Origin: an uncultured Xylophilus sp.
GTDB taxonomy: Bacteria > Pseudomonadota > Gammaproteobacteria > Burkholderiales > Burkholderiaceae_C
NCBI GenBank assembly: GCA_913776965.1
Contig: CAJYQL010000064.1
Location: forward strand, 1-64,000
Reading direction: 5' to 3'
DNA: 64,000 bases
Positions 44,835 to 54,762 of the stretch are shown piece by piece. A program made the position numbers and the translations under genes. How positions within the stretch are numbered: position 1 is the first letter of the stretch; the number at the start of each line of letters is the position of its first letter. The notes below the pieces were generated by a model. The model was not told the DNA's origin, made no database searches, and saw only the letters and a list, made by a program, of their open reading frames with translations.

Positions 44835-45986
44835 TCAGGCCGCCACAGCCGCGCCGGCCGGCGTGCCGGTCGTCGCCGACGACGGCAGGGCGCGCATCGC
44901 GCTGGTCGCGCGGCCCTTGAAGTCGGTCCAGCAGCCGCGGCCGAAGTCGTAGAGCTTGCAGGCGCGGGCGGTGCTGAAGTACCACTTCCAGGAGAAGCGC
45001 TGGATGATGATCCGCTCGGGCAGCAGGTGCTCCAGCATCTTCTGCGCTTCCTTCAGCTTGTAGAGCGGGATGCTCATGTCCACGTGGTGGGCGGTGTGCT
45101 CCATTATGTGGTGCATCATCGCGCCGATCTTGAACGGGAAGGTCAGGTGCACGGTGGTGGAGACGAAGGGCTGGGCGCGCTGCCAGGCGGCCCGGTCGTC
45201 GTGCCAGGACACCTTGACGTGCGTGTGGTGGACGTACACCACGAAGCCGATCATCGCGAACCAGAACAGCACCGGCACCGCGAAGCCGACGGCCAGCAGC
45301 AGCAGCACCGACTGGCCGGTAGCGAGCGCCGCGCCGACCATCGCGGCCAGCCACACGGCGGCGAAGCCGAGGACCAGCGCGCAGTCGCGCGAGAAGATCG
45401 GGCGCTCGGTCTGGGCCGACCGGTCGCGCGCGATCATGCGGCGCCACCAGATCTCCACCATGTAGTACACGCCGGGGGCCCAGCCGCTGCGGTAGAGCCG
45501 TTCCATGAAGCGGCGGGCCGGCGGCAGGGCGTCGTATTCGGCCTGGGTCAGCGGCGCCCAGACGAAGTCCACGCCCTTCAGGTTGGTGAAGCCGTGGTGC
45601 ACCACGTTGTGGCCCATGTCCCAGAGGCTGTAGGGCGTGAGCGAGGGCAGGAAGGCGATGCGGCCGATCCAGCGGTTCAGGCCGCGGTGCGGTGTGAGGC
45701 TCTGGTGGCAGCCGTCGTGGCCGATGATGAACAGGCGGCCTATCACGAAGCCCGCGGCCAGTCCGCACAGCAGCTTGGCCCACCAGGGCTCCAGCAGCAC
45801 CGCGCCGGCGAGCAGGCCGGTGAACAGCGCATAGTCGAGCAGCAGCAGCAGGATGGCGCGCACCGTGGTGCGCTCGGACAGCGGGATCAGCCAGCCGCGG
45901 ATCACCTTGCGGTGCGGCAGCGGGGCGCCGGGTGCGAGCGGTTCCGGCAACGGTGGAGCGGTCAGCAGTTCGGACGGTTGGGTCAT
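44835..45986 (-). CDS. Membrane fatty acid desaturase (delta-12/omega-6 like)
   Basis: 383 residues. Three histidine boxes of diiron acyl-lipid desaturases are present: HDGCH (90-94), HNVVHH (126-131) and HTAHH (297-301). About four hydrophobic segments surround them, with an additional YVHHTHV at 252-258. The length and spacing fit the delta-12/omega-6 group acting on membrane lipids, but regiospecificity cannot be read from the sequence. Its own terminator follows. It is divergent from pyk across 250 nt in which I see no firm promoter. Confidence 0.88.
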   Translation of the reverse strand: MTQPSELLTAPPLPEPLAPGAPLPHRKVIRGWLIPLSERTTVRAILLLLLDYALFTGLLAGAVLLEPWWAKLLCGLAAGFVIGRLFIIGHDGCHQSLTPHRGLNRWIGRIAFLPSLTPYSLWDMGHNVVHHGFTNLKGVDFVWAPLTQAEYDALPPARRFMERLYRSGWAPGVYYMVEIWWRRMIARDRSAQTERPIFSRDCALVLGFAAVWLAAMVGAALATGQSVLLLLAVGFAVPVLFWFAMIGFVVYVHHTHVKVSWHDDRAAWQRAQPFVSTTVHLTFPFKIGAMMHHIMEHTAHHVDMSIPLYKLKEAQKMLEHLLPERIIIQRFSWKWYFSTARACKLYDFGRGCWTDFKGRATSAMRALPSSATTGTPAGAAVAA

Positions 45987-46236
45987 GTGTGGACGGGGTT
46001 GCGTCTGGATGGCAGGGCCTGCCAGGGCGCGGACGACGGCCGCGAGGGTGCTCCGGGTGTCGACTGCCCGGAACTGCGCGATGGTACGCGAGCCGCCCCT
46101 CCGGCGCCCCGAACGTCCCTCTATGCCCGTGCGGGATACAGGTTGTGCGGACGCGGTTTCGGGGCGGTTACCGCGGCGCCGGAACCCGCATGACAGAATC
46201 CGCCGGCCCTATTGCAGACCACCAGGAGACATGCCC

Positions 46237-47673
46237 ATGCGCCAACGCCGCGCCACCAAGATCGTCGCGACCCTCGGGCCGGCCTCGAGCGCCCCCGAGA
46301 TGCTGGAACGGATGATCCGTGCGGGCGTCAACGTCGTGCGGCTCAACTTCAGCCACGGCGTGGCGCAGGACCACATCGACCGTGCCCGGCTGGTGCGCGA
46401 GGCGGCCGTCCGCGCCGGCCGCGAGGTCGCGATCATGGCCGACCTGCAGGGCCCGAAGATCCGCGTCGGCAAGTTCGCCGAGGGCCGGGTGCAGCTCGAG
46501 CCGGGCGCCGCCTTCGTGCTCGACGCCTCCCGCACCACGCCGGGCGACGTCGCGGGCGTCGGCCTCGACTACAAGGAGCTGCCGCGCGACGTGAAGTCGG
46601 GCGACGTGCTGCTGCTCAACGACGGCCTGATCGTGCTGAAGGTCGAGCGGGTGCTGGGCGAGGAGGTCCACACCACGGTGAAGATCGGCGGCGAGCTGTC
46701 GAACAACAAGGGCATCAACAAGCAGGGCGGCGGCCTGACCGCGCCGGCCCTGACGGCCAAGGACATGGAGGACATCAAGACCGCGATGAGCTTCCAGGCC
46801 GACTACGTGGCCGTCAGCTTCCCGAAGAACGCCACCGACATGGAGATGGCGCGCCAGCTCTGCAACGTCGCCGCGGCCGAGTACCGCCACCGGCCGGGCT
46901 TGATCGCCAAGATCGAGCGGGCCGAGGCGATCCCGAAGCTCGAGGAGATCCTGAAGGTCAGCGACGGCATCATGGTCGCCCGCGGCGACCTGGCGGTCGA
47001 GGTCGGCAACGCCGCGGTCCCGGCCCTGCAGAAACGCATGATCACGCTGGCCCGCCAGTACGACAAGGTGGTGATCACCGCCACCCAGATGATGGAGAGC
47101 ATGATCACCAACGCCTCGCCGACGCGGGCCGAGGTGAGCGACGTGGCCAACGCGGTGCTCGACGGCACCGACGCGGTGATGCTGTCGGCCGAGACCGCCG
47201 CCGGCCGCTATCCGCTGGAGACGGTCGAGGAGATGGCCGCGATCTGCGCCGCCGCCGAGGCGGCCGAGGACGTGCAGCTCGACGCCGACTTCACCGGCCA
47301 GACCTTCGGCCGGATCGACCAGTCGATCGCCATGGGCGCGCTTTTCACCGCCCACCACCTGGGCGCCAAGGCGATCGTGGCCCTGACCGACAGCGGCTCC
47401 ACCCCGCTCTGGATGAGCCGCCACCGCATCCATGTGCCGATCTACGCGCTGACCCCGCGGGTGGCAACGCAGCGGCGCATGGCGCTCTACCGCAACGTGC
47501 GTCCGCTGCTGATGGATTCGAGCGTGGATCGCGACACCGCGCTCGCCGACGCCGAGCTGCACCTGAAGATGCGGGACATCGTGCAGAGCGGGGATGTCTA
47601 CGCCATCACCTGCGGCGAGCCGATGGGAGCGCCGGGCGGCACCAACATGCTGAAGATTTGTAGGGCAAGCTGA
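46237..47673 (+). CDS. pyk: Pyruvate kinase
   Basis: 478 residues. Start ATG 46237 is preferred over ATG 46231 because AGGAG at 46224-46228 lies 8 nt from the former and only 2 nt from the latter. Signatures are RATKIVATLGPASS, VVRLNFSHG, the substrate-loop MADLQGPKIRVG and the active-site IMVARGDLAVEVG, followed by VITATQMMESM. Catalyses the last glycolytic step. Usually adjacent to pgk in Burkholderiales; here about 6.6 kb separate them. A CAGAAT at 46194-46199 could be a -10. Confidence 0.96.
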   Translation: MRQRRATKIVATLGPASSAPEMLERMIRAGVNVVRLNFSHGVAQDHIDRARLVREAAVRAGREVAIMADLQGPKIRVGKFAEGRVQLEPGAAFVLDASRTTPGDVAGVGLDYKELPRDVKSGDVLLLNDGLIVLKVERVLGEEVHTTVKIGGELSNNKGINKQGGGLTAPALTAKDMEDIKTAMSFQADYVAVSFPKNATDMEMARQLCNVAAAEYRHRPGLIAKIERAEAIPKLEEILKVSDGIMVARGDLAVEVGNAAVPALQKRMITLARQYDKVVITATQMMESMITNASPTRAEVSDVANAVLDGTDAVMLSAETAAGRYPLETVEEMAAICAAAEAAEDVQLDADFTGQTFGRIDQSIAMGALFTAHHLGAKAIVALTDSGSTPLWMSRHRIHVPIYALTPRVATQRRMALYRNVRPLLMDSSVDRDTALADAELHLKMRDIVQSGDVYAITCGEPMGAPGGTNMLKICRAS

Positions 47674-47736
47674 CGGCGCCGTTAGCGCAGCTTTCGCCCC
47701 GTTCAGCTCCCGCCAGGCCAGGGTTCCCCTGGACTC

Positions 47737-47801
47737 GGCGGGGCCTCCCCCTCGGGGGGTGGCGAATTACACGACGCGGCAGCGGCGTGAAAAGCCGGGG
47801 G
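47737..47801 (-). repeat. Repeat family 3, copy B
   Basis: Inverted copy of 32511-32573. It includes the CTCCCCCTC / GGGGGG stem and the TTACACGACGCGGCAGCGGCGTG block, and ends at the stop codon of the DUF481 gene. It fills most of the 130-nt gap between the convergent pyk and DUF481 genes, where it may act as a terminator. Confidence 0.75.
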
Positions 47802-47803
47802 GC

Positions 47804-48583
47804 TCAATCAAACCGCAGCGACACGCCGGTCACGAAGGCGGCGTCGCCCTTCTTGAGGCCCACACCCGGCAGGCCGATGCCGGGGTCGCTGTCGTAGCGG
47901 TAGCTCAGGCCGGCGGTCAGGCTGAGCGACTTGGTCATCGCGACCGACACGCCGGTGTCGAGCAGCGCGCGGTAGGCGCCGCGGTCGGTCAGATTCGGGA
48001 ACAGCGCGACGCGCTGGCGCAGCTTGGTGGTGTCGCTGATCTTGTGGTTCGATTCCTCGGACATCACCAGCTCGGTGCGGCCGTAGTCGGTGCGGGTCTG
48101 GCCGAGCAGTTGCACCGTGCGCATGTAGCGGTCCTGGGTGTAGCCAAGGCCGAGGGAGATGTCGAAGGTGTTGTCGATGTCGTCGAGCCGCATGTGGCGG
48201 CCCACGCCGGCCGCCAGCGAATAGCGCAGGTCGATATTCGCCGGCCGGTCGCGCAGCAGGTCGGCCGAGCCGAAATAGAAGCTGTGGCGCGAAATGTCGC
48301 GGTTGTACTGCGACCCGAGCAGGTAGCGCTGGGTGGCGGTCGCGCCGTTGACCTGGCCGTAGTTGGCCTGCCCGCGCACGGTCAGCTTGTCCCGCTCGGT
48401 GACTCGGGCGCCTTCGCCGACCGCGTTGAGCTGCGTGGTGTTGCTGTTGCCGGAGGTGGCGTTGGCCCCCGCAGTGAACAGGGAGCGCCACTGCCCGTCC
48501 GGCTTGAGCGTCACCTGGGTCCAGGCAGTGCTGCAGGCGCCGGCGGCGAGGCAGGCGACGAGGAATGGCGCGTGGAAATGCAC
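47804..48583 (-). CDS. DUF481 family outer-membrane beta-barrel protein
   Basis: 259 residues from GTG 48583, selected because AAGGAG lies 8 nt upstream and the signal peptide (HAPFLVACLAAGACSTAWT) begins there. The mature protein is a series of alternating strands with GNSNTTQLNAVGEG near the start, typical of DUF481 (YdiY-like) proteins, and ends with GVSLRFD, a terminal aromatic as expected for a BAM substrate. Some relatives are induced by salt or acid; the function is unknown. It converges on pyk. Confidence 0.85.
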   Translation of the reverse strand: MHFHAPFLVACLAAGACSTAWTQVTLKPDGQWRSLFTAGANATSGNSNTTQLNAVGEGARVTERDKLTVRGQANYGQVNGATATQRYLLGSQYNRDISRHSFYFGSADLLRDRPANIDLRYSLAAGVGRHMRLDDIDNTFDISLGLGYTQDRYMRTVQLLGQTRTDYGRTELVMSEESNHKISDTTKLRQRVALFPNLTDRGAYRALLDTGVSVAMTKSLSLTAGLSYRYDSDPGIGLPGVGLKKGDAAFVTGVSLRFD

Positions 48584-48826
48584 GGCAGAGGCTCCTTGCG
48601 AGGCGGGACGGCAGACGGGGGACGGGACGGGACGGACCGGCGGGCGCCGCGGCGACGCCCGACGGGATGGTGCCCGGATGCCCTCCATCGGTTCCAGGCG
48701 CCGGGCGACACAGTTGTATCAAGGTGCTAACAGGGCCGTGACGGGCCGGCGGCACCATGGGCGGAATCGTCGCACGAAGCCGGGACCGCACGGGGCGGGT
48801 CCGGTCGTGCCGTATGGATATTCGCG

Positions 48827-49726
48827 ATGCCTGCACCGTCTCCCGGGCTTTCTGCCACGACCCGCCGCGCCGGCCTGCTCGCAGCCGGTGCAGCCCTGCT
48901 GTCGGGCTGCTCCGGCCCCCGCATCCTGGACCGGCTGGTGCCCGACGGCGATTACCGCGCCGAGACCGGCATCGCCTACGGCGACGACCCCCGCCAGGTG
49001 CTCGACGTGTACCGGCCGGCGCAGGACTCTGCCCCTGGCGCCGCGCGTCCGCCGCTGGTGGTGTTCTTCTACGGCGGCACCTGGACCCACGGAACGCGGG
49101 CCGACTACCGCTTCGTCGGCGAGGCGCTGGCCAGCCGGGGCGCGGTGGTGGTGATCCCGGACTACCGGCTGAGCCCGCAGGTGCGCTATCCGGCCTTCCT
49201 GCAGGACAGCGCCGCGGCCGTGCGCTGGGCGGCCGACCGGGCCGCCGCACTCGGCGCCGATCCGGACCGGATCGTGCCGATGGGCCACAGCGCCGGTGCC
49301 TACAACGCGGCGATGCTGGCGCTCGATCCGCGCTGGCTGGAGGCCGCCGGCGTGGCGCGGCGCCGGATCGCCGCCTGGATCGGCATGGCCGGCCCCTACG
49401 ACTTCCTGCCGATCGACGATCCCGAGGCGCAGGTCGCCTTCGGCTGGCCGGACACGCCGCGCGATTCGCAGCCGATCGTCCATGCCGGCCCGGGCGCGCC
49501 GCGCACGCTGCTGCTGGCCGCCGACCACGACCGGGTGGTCGATCCGGACCGCAACAGCGCCGCGCTCGCGGCCCGGCTGCGGGCGGCGGGGGTGGAGGTG
49601 ACGATGCACCGCTATCCGCGCGTCGGCCACGTCGCGCTGGTCGGCAGCCTGGCACGGCCGCTGCGCTGGCTGGCGCCGGCGCATGCCGACGTGGTTGCAT
49701 TCCTCGGCCTGCCGCCGCCGCGCTGA
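48827..49726 (+). CDS. Alpha/beta hydrolase lipoprotein (esterase-like)
   Basis: 299 residues. The N-terminus (TTRRAGLLAAGAALLSGCSG) combines a twin-arginine-like start with a lipobox (C28). The core is an alpha/beta hydrolase of the hormone-sensitive-lipase/BD-FAE type: nucleophile motif GHSAGAYNA (S155), acid region LLLAADHDRVVDP, and His in RVGHVALVG. The oxyanion motif reads YGGTW instead of the usual HGGGW. Probably an envelope-anchored esterase; substrate unknown. It interrupts the usual pyk-fba pair. Confidence 0.85.
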   Translation: MPAPSPGLSATTRRAGLLAAGAALLSGCSGPRILDRLVPDGDYRAETGIAYGDDPRQVLDVYRPAQDSAPGAARPPLVVFFYGGTWTHGTRADYRFVGEALASRGAVVVIPDYRLSPQVRYPAFLQDSAAAVRWAADRAAALGADPDRIVPMGHSAGAYNAAMLALDPRWLEAAGVARRRIAAWIGMAGPYDFLPIDDPEAQVAFGWPDTPRDSQPIVHAGPGAPRTLLLAADHDRVVDPDRNSAALAARLRAAGVEVTMHRYPRVGHVALVGSLARPLRWLAPAHADVVAFLGLPPPR

Positions 49727-49769
49727 CATCGGCCGGTTGCGGCTGACACCGGCCGACGGAGCCCGCGGG

Positions 49770-49775
49770 TAAAAT
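49770..49775 (+). promoter_or_regulatory. Candidate -10 box for fba
   Basis: TAAAAT 83 nt before the fba start. CTGACA at 49743-49748 resembles a -35, but the spacing (21 nt) is too long for a standard sigma-70 promoter. Confidence 0.3.
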
Positions 49776-49857
49776 CCCGCGCGGTTACCGCACGGTTACC
49801 AGCAGCCATCCCCGGCTGTCTCCCGATTTCCATTTCCCCTTTTTCTGGACCACGACC

Positions 49858-50922
49858 ATGCCTTTAGTCTCGATGCGAGAACTGCTGGACCATGCCGCCT
49901 CGAACGGCTACGGCATCCCGGCTTTCAACGTGAACAACCTCGAGCAGGTGCAGGCCGTGATGGAAGCCGCCAAGGAAACCGGCGCGCCGGTGATCCTGCA
50001 GGCCAGCGCCGGTGCCCGCAAGTACGCCGGCGAATCGTTCATCAAGCACCTGATCCAGGCGGCCGTGGAGGCCTACCCGACGATTCCGCTGGTGATGCAC
50101 CAGGACCACGGCCAGACCCCGGCGATCTGCCAGGGCGCAATCGACCTCGGCTTCGGCTCGGTGATGATGGACGGCTCGCTGCGCGAGGACGGCAAGACCC
50201 CGGCCGACTTCGCCTACAACGTCGACGTGACCCGCCGCGTGGTCGAGATGGCCCACAAGGTCGGCGTGACCGTCGAGGGCGAACTGGGCTGCCTGGGCAA
50301 CCTGGAAACCGGCGACGCGGGCGAGGAAGACGGCATCGGCGCCGATGTGAAGCTCGACCACAGCCAGATGCTGACCGACCCCGAGGAAGCCGCCCAGTTC
50401 GTGAAGGCTACCCAGCTCGACGCGCTGGCCATCGCCATCGGCACCAGCCACGGCGCCTACAAGTTCAGCCGCCCGCCCACCGGCGACATCCTGGCGATCA
50501 GCCGCGTGAAGGAGATCCACGCCCGCATCCCCAACACCCACCTGGTGATGCACGGCTCGTCGTCGGTGCCGCAGGAACTGCGCGCGATCATCAACCAGTA
50601 CGGCGGCCAGATGAAGGAGACCTACGGCGTGCCGGTCTCCGAGATCCAGGAAGCCATCAAGTACGGCGTGCGCAAGATCAACATCGACACCGACATCCGC
50701 ATGGCGATGACCGGCGCGGTGCGCAAGTTCATGGTCGAGAACTCCGAGAAGTTCGACATGCGCGAATGGATGAAGCCCGCCCGCGAGGCCGCCAAGGCGG
50801 TCTGCAAGCAGCGCTATATCGAGTTCGGCTGCGAAGGCCAGGGCGCGAAGATCAAGGGCCAGAGCCTGCAGGTCATCGCCGCCCAGTACGCCCGGGGCGA
50901 GCTCGCCCAGGTCGTGCAGTGA
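49858..50922 (+). CDS. fba: Class II fructose-bisphosphate aldolase
   Basis: 354 residues. Zinc-dependent aldolase of the CbbA/Fba type: [18 protein letters not shown] at the start, the metal/catalytic [29 protein letters not shown] with its Glu ligand, GTSHGAYKF, and [12 protein letters not shown] near the end. It cleaves or forms fructose 1,6-bisphosphate in glycolysis, gluconeogenesis or the Calvin cycle. Followed by a strong terminator, then purC. Confidence 0.96.
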   Translation: MPLVSMRELLDHAASNGYGIPAFNVNNLEQVQAVMEAAKETGAPVILQASAGARKYAGESFIKHLIQAAVEAYPTIPLVMHQDHGQTPAICQGAIDLGFGSVMMDGSLREDGKTPADFAYNVDVTRRVVEMAHKVGVTVEGELGCLGNLETGDAGEEDGIGADVKLDHSQMLTDPEEAAQFVKATQLDALAIAIGTSHGAYKFSRPPTGDILAISRVKEIHARIPNTHLVMHGSSSVPQELRAIINQYGGQMKETYGVPVSEIQEAIKYGVRKINIDTDIRMAMTGAVRKFMVENSEKFDMREWMKPAREAAKAVCKQRYIEFGCEGQGAKIKGQSLQVIAAQYARGELAQVVQ

Positions 50923-50953
50923 CCGCACCGCGCCGGACGCGATAATTCTGCCC

Positions 50954-50981
50954 AGGCCCGCGCCGTCCGCGGGCCTTTTTT
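50954..50981 (+). terminator. Rho-independent terminator after fba
   Basis: AGGCCCGCG (50954-50962) pairs with CGCGGGCCT (50968-50976), loop CCGTC, followed by an uninterrupted T-run to 50981. It ends only 25 nt before the purC start codon; GATAAT at 50941-50946 upstream of the hairpin could be a -10. Confidence 0.9.
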
Positions 50982-51006
50982 CATTGCCGAGCCGACGACG
51001 ACGACC

Positions 51007-51918
51007 ATGACCGCCACCGCCCTCCACACCTCCGCCCTGACCTCGCTGCCGCTGCTCGCACGCGGCAAGGTGCGCGATAACTACGCGGTCAGCGACGACC
51101 GCATCCTGATGGTCGCGAGCGACCGGCTGTCGGCCTTCGACGTGATCATGGGCGAGCCGATTCCCGGCAAGGGCGAGCTGCTCACCCGGATGGCCCTGTT
51201 CTGGTTCGACAAGCTCGGCGATCTGATCCCGAACCACCTGACCGGCGACGCGCCCGAGAGCGTGGTGAGCGCCGCCGAAATTCCGCAAATCCGCGGCCGC
51301 TCGATGCTGGTGCAGCGCCTGAAGCCGATCCCGGTCGAGGCGGTGGTGCGCGGCTATTTGGCCGGCAGCGGCTGGCAGGAATACCAGCAGTCGCAGTCGG
51401 TCTGCGGCGTGCCGCTGCCGCCGGGCCTGCAGAACGCGAGCCCGCTGCCCGCGCCGATCTTCACGCCGGCCGCCAAGGCCGCGGTCGGCGAGCACGACGA
51501 GAACATCACCTACGAGCGGGTGGTCGAGATGATCGGCCCGGAGCTCGCTGCGCAGATCCGCGACGTGAGCATCGCGATCTACGAAAAGGCGGCGGCCATC
51601 GCCCGCGAGAAGGGGATGATCATCGCGGACACGAAGTTCGAGTTCGGGCTCGATCCGGTCGGCAAGCTGGTGCTGATGGACGAGGTGCTGACGCCCGATT
51701 CCTCCCGCTACTGGCCGGTGGAGGGCTACGACGCCGCCTTCGCCGCCGGCGCCAACCCGCCGAGCTACGACAAGCAGTTCGTGCGCGACTGGCTGGAGGC
51801 GGTGCGCATCCACGGCAAGCCTTGGGACAAGACCGCGCCGGCACCGCGCCTGCCGCAGGACGTGATCGAGAAGACCGCGGCCAAGTACCGCGAGGCGCTG
51901 GAACGGCTGACCGGCTGA
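51007..51918 (+). CDS. purC: Phosphoribosylaminoimidazole-succinocarboxamide synthase (SAICAR synthase)
   Basis: 303 residues, the longer form usual in beta-proteobacteria. Joins aspartate to CAIR in purine synthesis. Signatures are [31 protein letters not shown], the [10 protein letters not shown] block, and [12 protein letters not shown] followed by [13 protein letters not shown]. Preceded closely by the fba terminator. The other carboxylation genes purE and purK start 2.3 kb downstream, separated by two minus-strand genes. Confidence 0.97.
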   Translation: MTATALHTSALTSLPLLARGKVRDNYAVSDDRILMVASDRLSAFDVIMGEPIPGKGELLTRMALFWFDKLGDLIPNHLTGDAPESVVSAAEIPQIRGRSMLVQRLKPIPVEAVVRGYLAGSGWQEYQQSQSVCGVPLPPGLQNASPLPAPIFTPAAKAAVGEHDENITYERVVEMIGPELAAQIRDVSIAIYEKAAAIAREKGMIIADTKFEFGLDPVGKLVLMDEVLTPDSSRYWPVEGYDAAFAAGANPPSYDKQFVRDWLEAVRIHGKPWDKTAPAPRLPQDVIEKTAAKYREALERLTG

Positions 51919-51961
51919 CCGGGGGGCGTCCGCCCCATCCGGTGGGCTGAGGTTTCGGAAG

Positions 51962-52015
51962 GAAATCGGCCTCTTGCGCAGGTGGCGCCTGTGCCGGAAG
52001 CTATCGTTTCAGGAG
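51962..52015 (+). repeat. Dispersed repeat family 1, copy E
   Basis: AAATCGGCCTCTTGCGCAG, spacer GGCGCC, TGTGCC, GCTATCGTTTCAGGAGC. Its right end contains the stop codon of the minus-strand MFS gene (52009-52011). It occupies the gap between the convergent purC and MFS genes. Confidence 0.7.
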
Positions 52016-53217
52016 CGTTGCGCCGCCGTCCGTTGCGACGACAGCACCAGCGCCGCCAGGGCCAGCACGATCAGCGTGCCGCCGTAGCCCAGCGCCGCAT
52101 GGTCCAGCCCGACCGCGCCGGCCGCCACGCCGGCGGCGATCGCTGGCAGCGCGAACGCCAGGTAGCTCAGCACGAAGAAGCCGGCCATCATGCCGGCGCG
52201 TTCCTGCGGCGGCGCCAGCGGCACCAGGCTGCGCACCGCGCCGTTGAAGCCGGCGCCGAAACCCAGGCCCGCCACCAGCGTGCCGCCGAAGAACAGCGCC
52301 GCATCGTGCCGCCAGACGCCGACGAGCGTCACCGCCAGGCCGGCCGTCAGCGCGACTGCACTGCCGCGCAGCACCGCCTGCGGTGTGCGGCGCCGCACCA
52401 TCAGGATGGCGGCCGCGCCGCTGGTCACCAGCAGCGCGATCAGCGCACCGCCCACCACCGGCGACCGGCTGCCGGTGACCGCCCGCGCCAGCGTCGGCCC
52501 GAGCGACAGGTAGAAGCCGCCGAGCGCCCAGCCCGCGGTGTTGAGCGGCAGGATGCGCCAGAGCGTCGGCCGCACCGGCGGCGGCAGGTGCACCTGCGGC
52601 AGCAGCGACTGCCAGGCGCCGGGCCGCGGCCGAATGGTGTCGGGCAGCCGCCAGGCGAGCAGCGTCTGCACCGCGAGCACCGGCAGCAGCAGTTCGAAGA
52701 CGAGGTGGGTCGGCCGGTCGGCGAACTGCACCAGCAGGCCGGTGCCGAGCGCGCCGAGCGCCATGCCGAGCATCGGCGCCACGCTGTTGAACAGCGCGCC
52801 GCGCACCGGATGCAGGTCGAGCAGCGTCGCGCCGAGCACGCTGGTCGCGATGCCGGTGGCCAGCCCCTGCACGATGCGCGCGGCGAACAGCCAGGGCACG
52901 GACTCCGCCTGGTGGAACAGCACGACCGAGGCGATCTCCAGCAGCAGCGCCGCCACGATCACCACCCGCCGGCCCAGGTGGTCCGACAGCGCGCCGAACA
53001 CCAGCAGCGCCGCCAGCAGCGCGAAGGCGTAGCTCGAGAAGATGGCGGTGAGCATGGCCGCCGAAAAGCCCCAATCGTCGCGCCAGAGCGCGTACAGCGG
53101 CGACGGCGCGCTCGATGCCGCGAGGAAGGCGATCAGCACCGAGGCGACCAGCGCCATCGCCGCCGGGGGCGAGAGGCGACCGGGGGCGGCGGTGGAAGGC
53201 GAGGAGGGCTGCGTCAT
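52009..53217 (-). CDS. MFS transporter
   Basis: 402 residues, 12 predicted helices in a plain major-facilitator layout (AYAFALLAALLVFGALSDHLGRR around loop 2-3). Closest in feel to sugar-efflux/AraJ- or YcaD-like drug transporters, but the substrate cannot be told. The stop codon falls in a family-1 repeat, so the extreme C-terminus (RTAAQRS) may have been altered by it. The thioredoxin gene lies downstream of its promoter side, on the same strand, with 40 nt between start and stop. Confidence 0.85.
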   Translation of the reverse strand: MTQPSSPSTAAPGRLSPPAAMALVASVLIAFLAASSAPSPLYALWRDDWGFSAAMLTAIFSSYAFALLAALLVFGALSDHLGRRVVIVAALLLEIASVVLFHQAESVPWLFAARIVQGLATGIATSVLGATLLDLHPVRGALFNSVAPMLGMALGALGTGLLVQFADRPTHLVFELLLPVLAVQTLLAWRLPDTIRPRPGAWQSLLPQVHLPPPVRPTLWRILPLNTAGWALGGFYLSLGPTLARAVTGSRSPVVGGALIALLVTSGAAAILMVRRRTPQAVLRGSAVALTAGLAVTLVGVWRHDAALFFGGTLVAGLGFGAGFNGAVRSLVPLAPPQERAGMMAGFFVLSYLAFALPAIAAGVAAGAVGLDHAALGYGGTLIVLALAALVLSSQRTAAQRS

Positions 53218-53257
53218 GGCGCCGAACCGGAAGGGGTGCCGGGCGCGGCCCGCGGGA

Positions 53258-54178
53258 TCAGCTCAGCACCACCGAGCTGAGCCGGCGGCGGTAGGTCGCC
53301 ACGGTCGGGTCGGTCGGCGGGATCTGTCCGTCGGCCACCTTGACCTTCGGCGGCTCGATGATCTCGAGGATGGCGATGTAGGTCTTGCGGGCGAGCTCGT
53401 CGTTCCAGGACTTGTCGCGCATCAGGATCTCGAGCAGCTCGTCCATCGCGGCGGTCCACTGGCCGGCGGCCATCAGCGCCTGGGCCTTGCCGAAGCGGGC
53501 GTCGAAGTCGCGCTTGTTCGCGGCGATCCCGGCATCGAAACCGGCGGCAGCGGCCGCGGGGTCGGTGCCTTCGGCGACGGAGTCAATCGCGTGCATCCAG
53601 CGCTGCAGGGCGTCGAGCCGGCGCACGCCCGGCGCCTTGGCGATGACCGGCGCGAAGGCGACCTTGGCATCGTCGGTGCGCCCGAGCTGCAGCAGCAGCT
53701 TGATGTAGTCGAAGCGGGCGTCGTCGTTGGCCGGGTCGGTGGCGACGGCGTGCTGCAGCTTCTCCAGCGCGGTATCGGTGTCGCCCTCGGCCAGCGCGTC
53801 CTGGGCTTCTTCTTCCTCGGCGGCGGCTTCGGCCTCGTCGGCCGACGGCACGTGCTTGTCGAGGAAGGTGCGGATCGTCGCCTCGGGCTGGGCGCCGACG
53901 AAGCCATCGACCGGCTGGCCGTCGACGAACATCACGCAGAACGGGATGCTGCGCACGCCGAACATCTGCGAGAGCTGCTGCGAGATCTGCGGCACCTTGT
54001 CGGCGTCGAGCTTGGCGAGCGTGAAGCGGCCGGCGTAGTCGACCTCGAGCTTCTCCAGCACCGGGCCCAGCTGCTTGCAGGGGCCGCACCACTCGGCCCA
54101 GATGTCGAGCAGCACCGGGCGGACGGACGAGGCCTCGATCAGCTCGGACTGGAAATTCGCAAGGGTGATATCGATCAT
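53258..54178 (-). CDS. Thioredoxin-TPR chaperone, CnoX/YbbN-like
   Basis: 306 residues. An N-terminal thioredoxin domain with [13 protein letters not shown] (C31, C34) is followed by an acidic linker ([12 protein letters not shown]) and a C-terminal TPR-like region of about 170 residues. CnoX proteins hold unfolded clients and hand them to GroEL and DnaK. E. coli CnoX lacks the full CxxC pair, whereas this one keeps CGPC and could be redox-active, as in Caulobacter. Lies between purC and purE on the opposite strand, with purE starting 74 nt beyond its start codon. Confidence 0.9.
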   Translation of the reverse strand: MIDITLANFQSELIEASSVRPVLLDIWAEWCGPCKQLGPVLEKLEVDYAGRFTLAKLDADKVPQISQQLSQMFGVRSIPFCVMFVDGQPVDGFVGAQPEATIRTFLDKHVPSADEAEAAAEEEEAQDALAEGDTDTALEKLQHAVATDPANDDARFDYIKLLLQLGRTDDAKVAFAPVIAKAPGVRRLDALQRWMHAIDSVAEGTDPAAAAAGFDAGIAANKRDFDARFGKAQALMAAGQWTAAMDELLEILMRDKSWNDELARKTYIAILEIIEPPKVKVADGQIPPTDPTVATYRRRLSSVVLS

Positions 54179-54252
54179 GGGCAGGCAGCTCGGGGCCTAA
54201 AAGTAAAATTCAACGTTGCATCACAACAGCGGACGGCGTGCGCCTTCCTCCT

Positions 54253-54762
54253 ATGACACCCCTCTCCATCGGCGTCGTCATGGGTTCCAGCTCCGACTGG
54301 GACACCATGCAGCACGCGGTCCAGATTCTCCAGCAATTCGGCATCGGCCACGAGGCGCGGGTCGTGTCGGCCCACCGCATGCCTGACGACATGTTCGCCT
54401 ATGCGGAAAGCGCCGCCGGCCGCGGCCTGCGGGCGATCATCGCGGGCGCCGGCGGCGCGGCGCACCTGCCGGGCATGCTGGCCGCCAAGACGTCCGTGCC
54501 GGTGCTCGGCGTGCCGGTCGCGAGCCGGCACCTGCAGGGCGTCGATTCGCTGCACAGCATCGTGCAGATGCCCAAGGGCATCCCGGTCGCGACCTTCGCG
54601 ATCGGCACGGCGGGCGCGGCCAACGCAGCGCTGTTCGCCGTGGCGCTCTTGGCGACAACCGACGCCGCGCTGCGCGCGCAACTCGACGCCTTCCGCGCCG
54701 CCCAGACCGAGGCCGCCCGCGCGATGGCGCTGCCGGATACCGGCGGGACGCTGACCGCATGA
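54253..54762 (+). CDS. purE: N5-carboxyaminoimidazole ribonucleotide mutase PurE
   Basis: 169 residues from ATG 54253; a GTG at 54238 would add five residues without homology. Short PurE mutase of the bacterial class: [16 protein letters not shown], the [16 protein letters not shown] block, and [19 protein letters not shown]. Works with PurK in the bacterial two-step carboxylation of AIR; the stop overlaps purK as ATGA. Confidence 0.96.
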   Translation: MTPLSIGVVMGSSSDWDTMQHAVQILQQFGIGHEARVVSAHRMPDDMFAYAESAAGRGLRAIIAGAGGAAHLPGMLAAKTSVPVLGVPVASRHLQGVDSLHSIVQMPKGIPVATFAIGTAGAANAALFAVALLATTDAALRAQLDAFRAAQTEAARAMALPDTGGTLTA

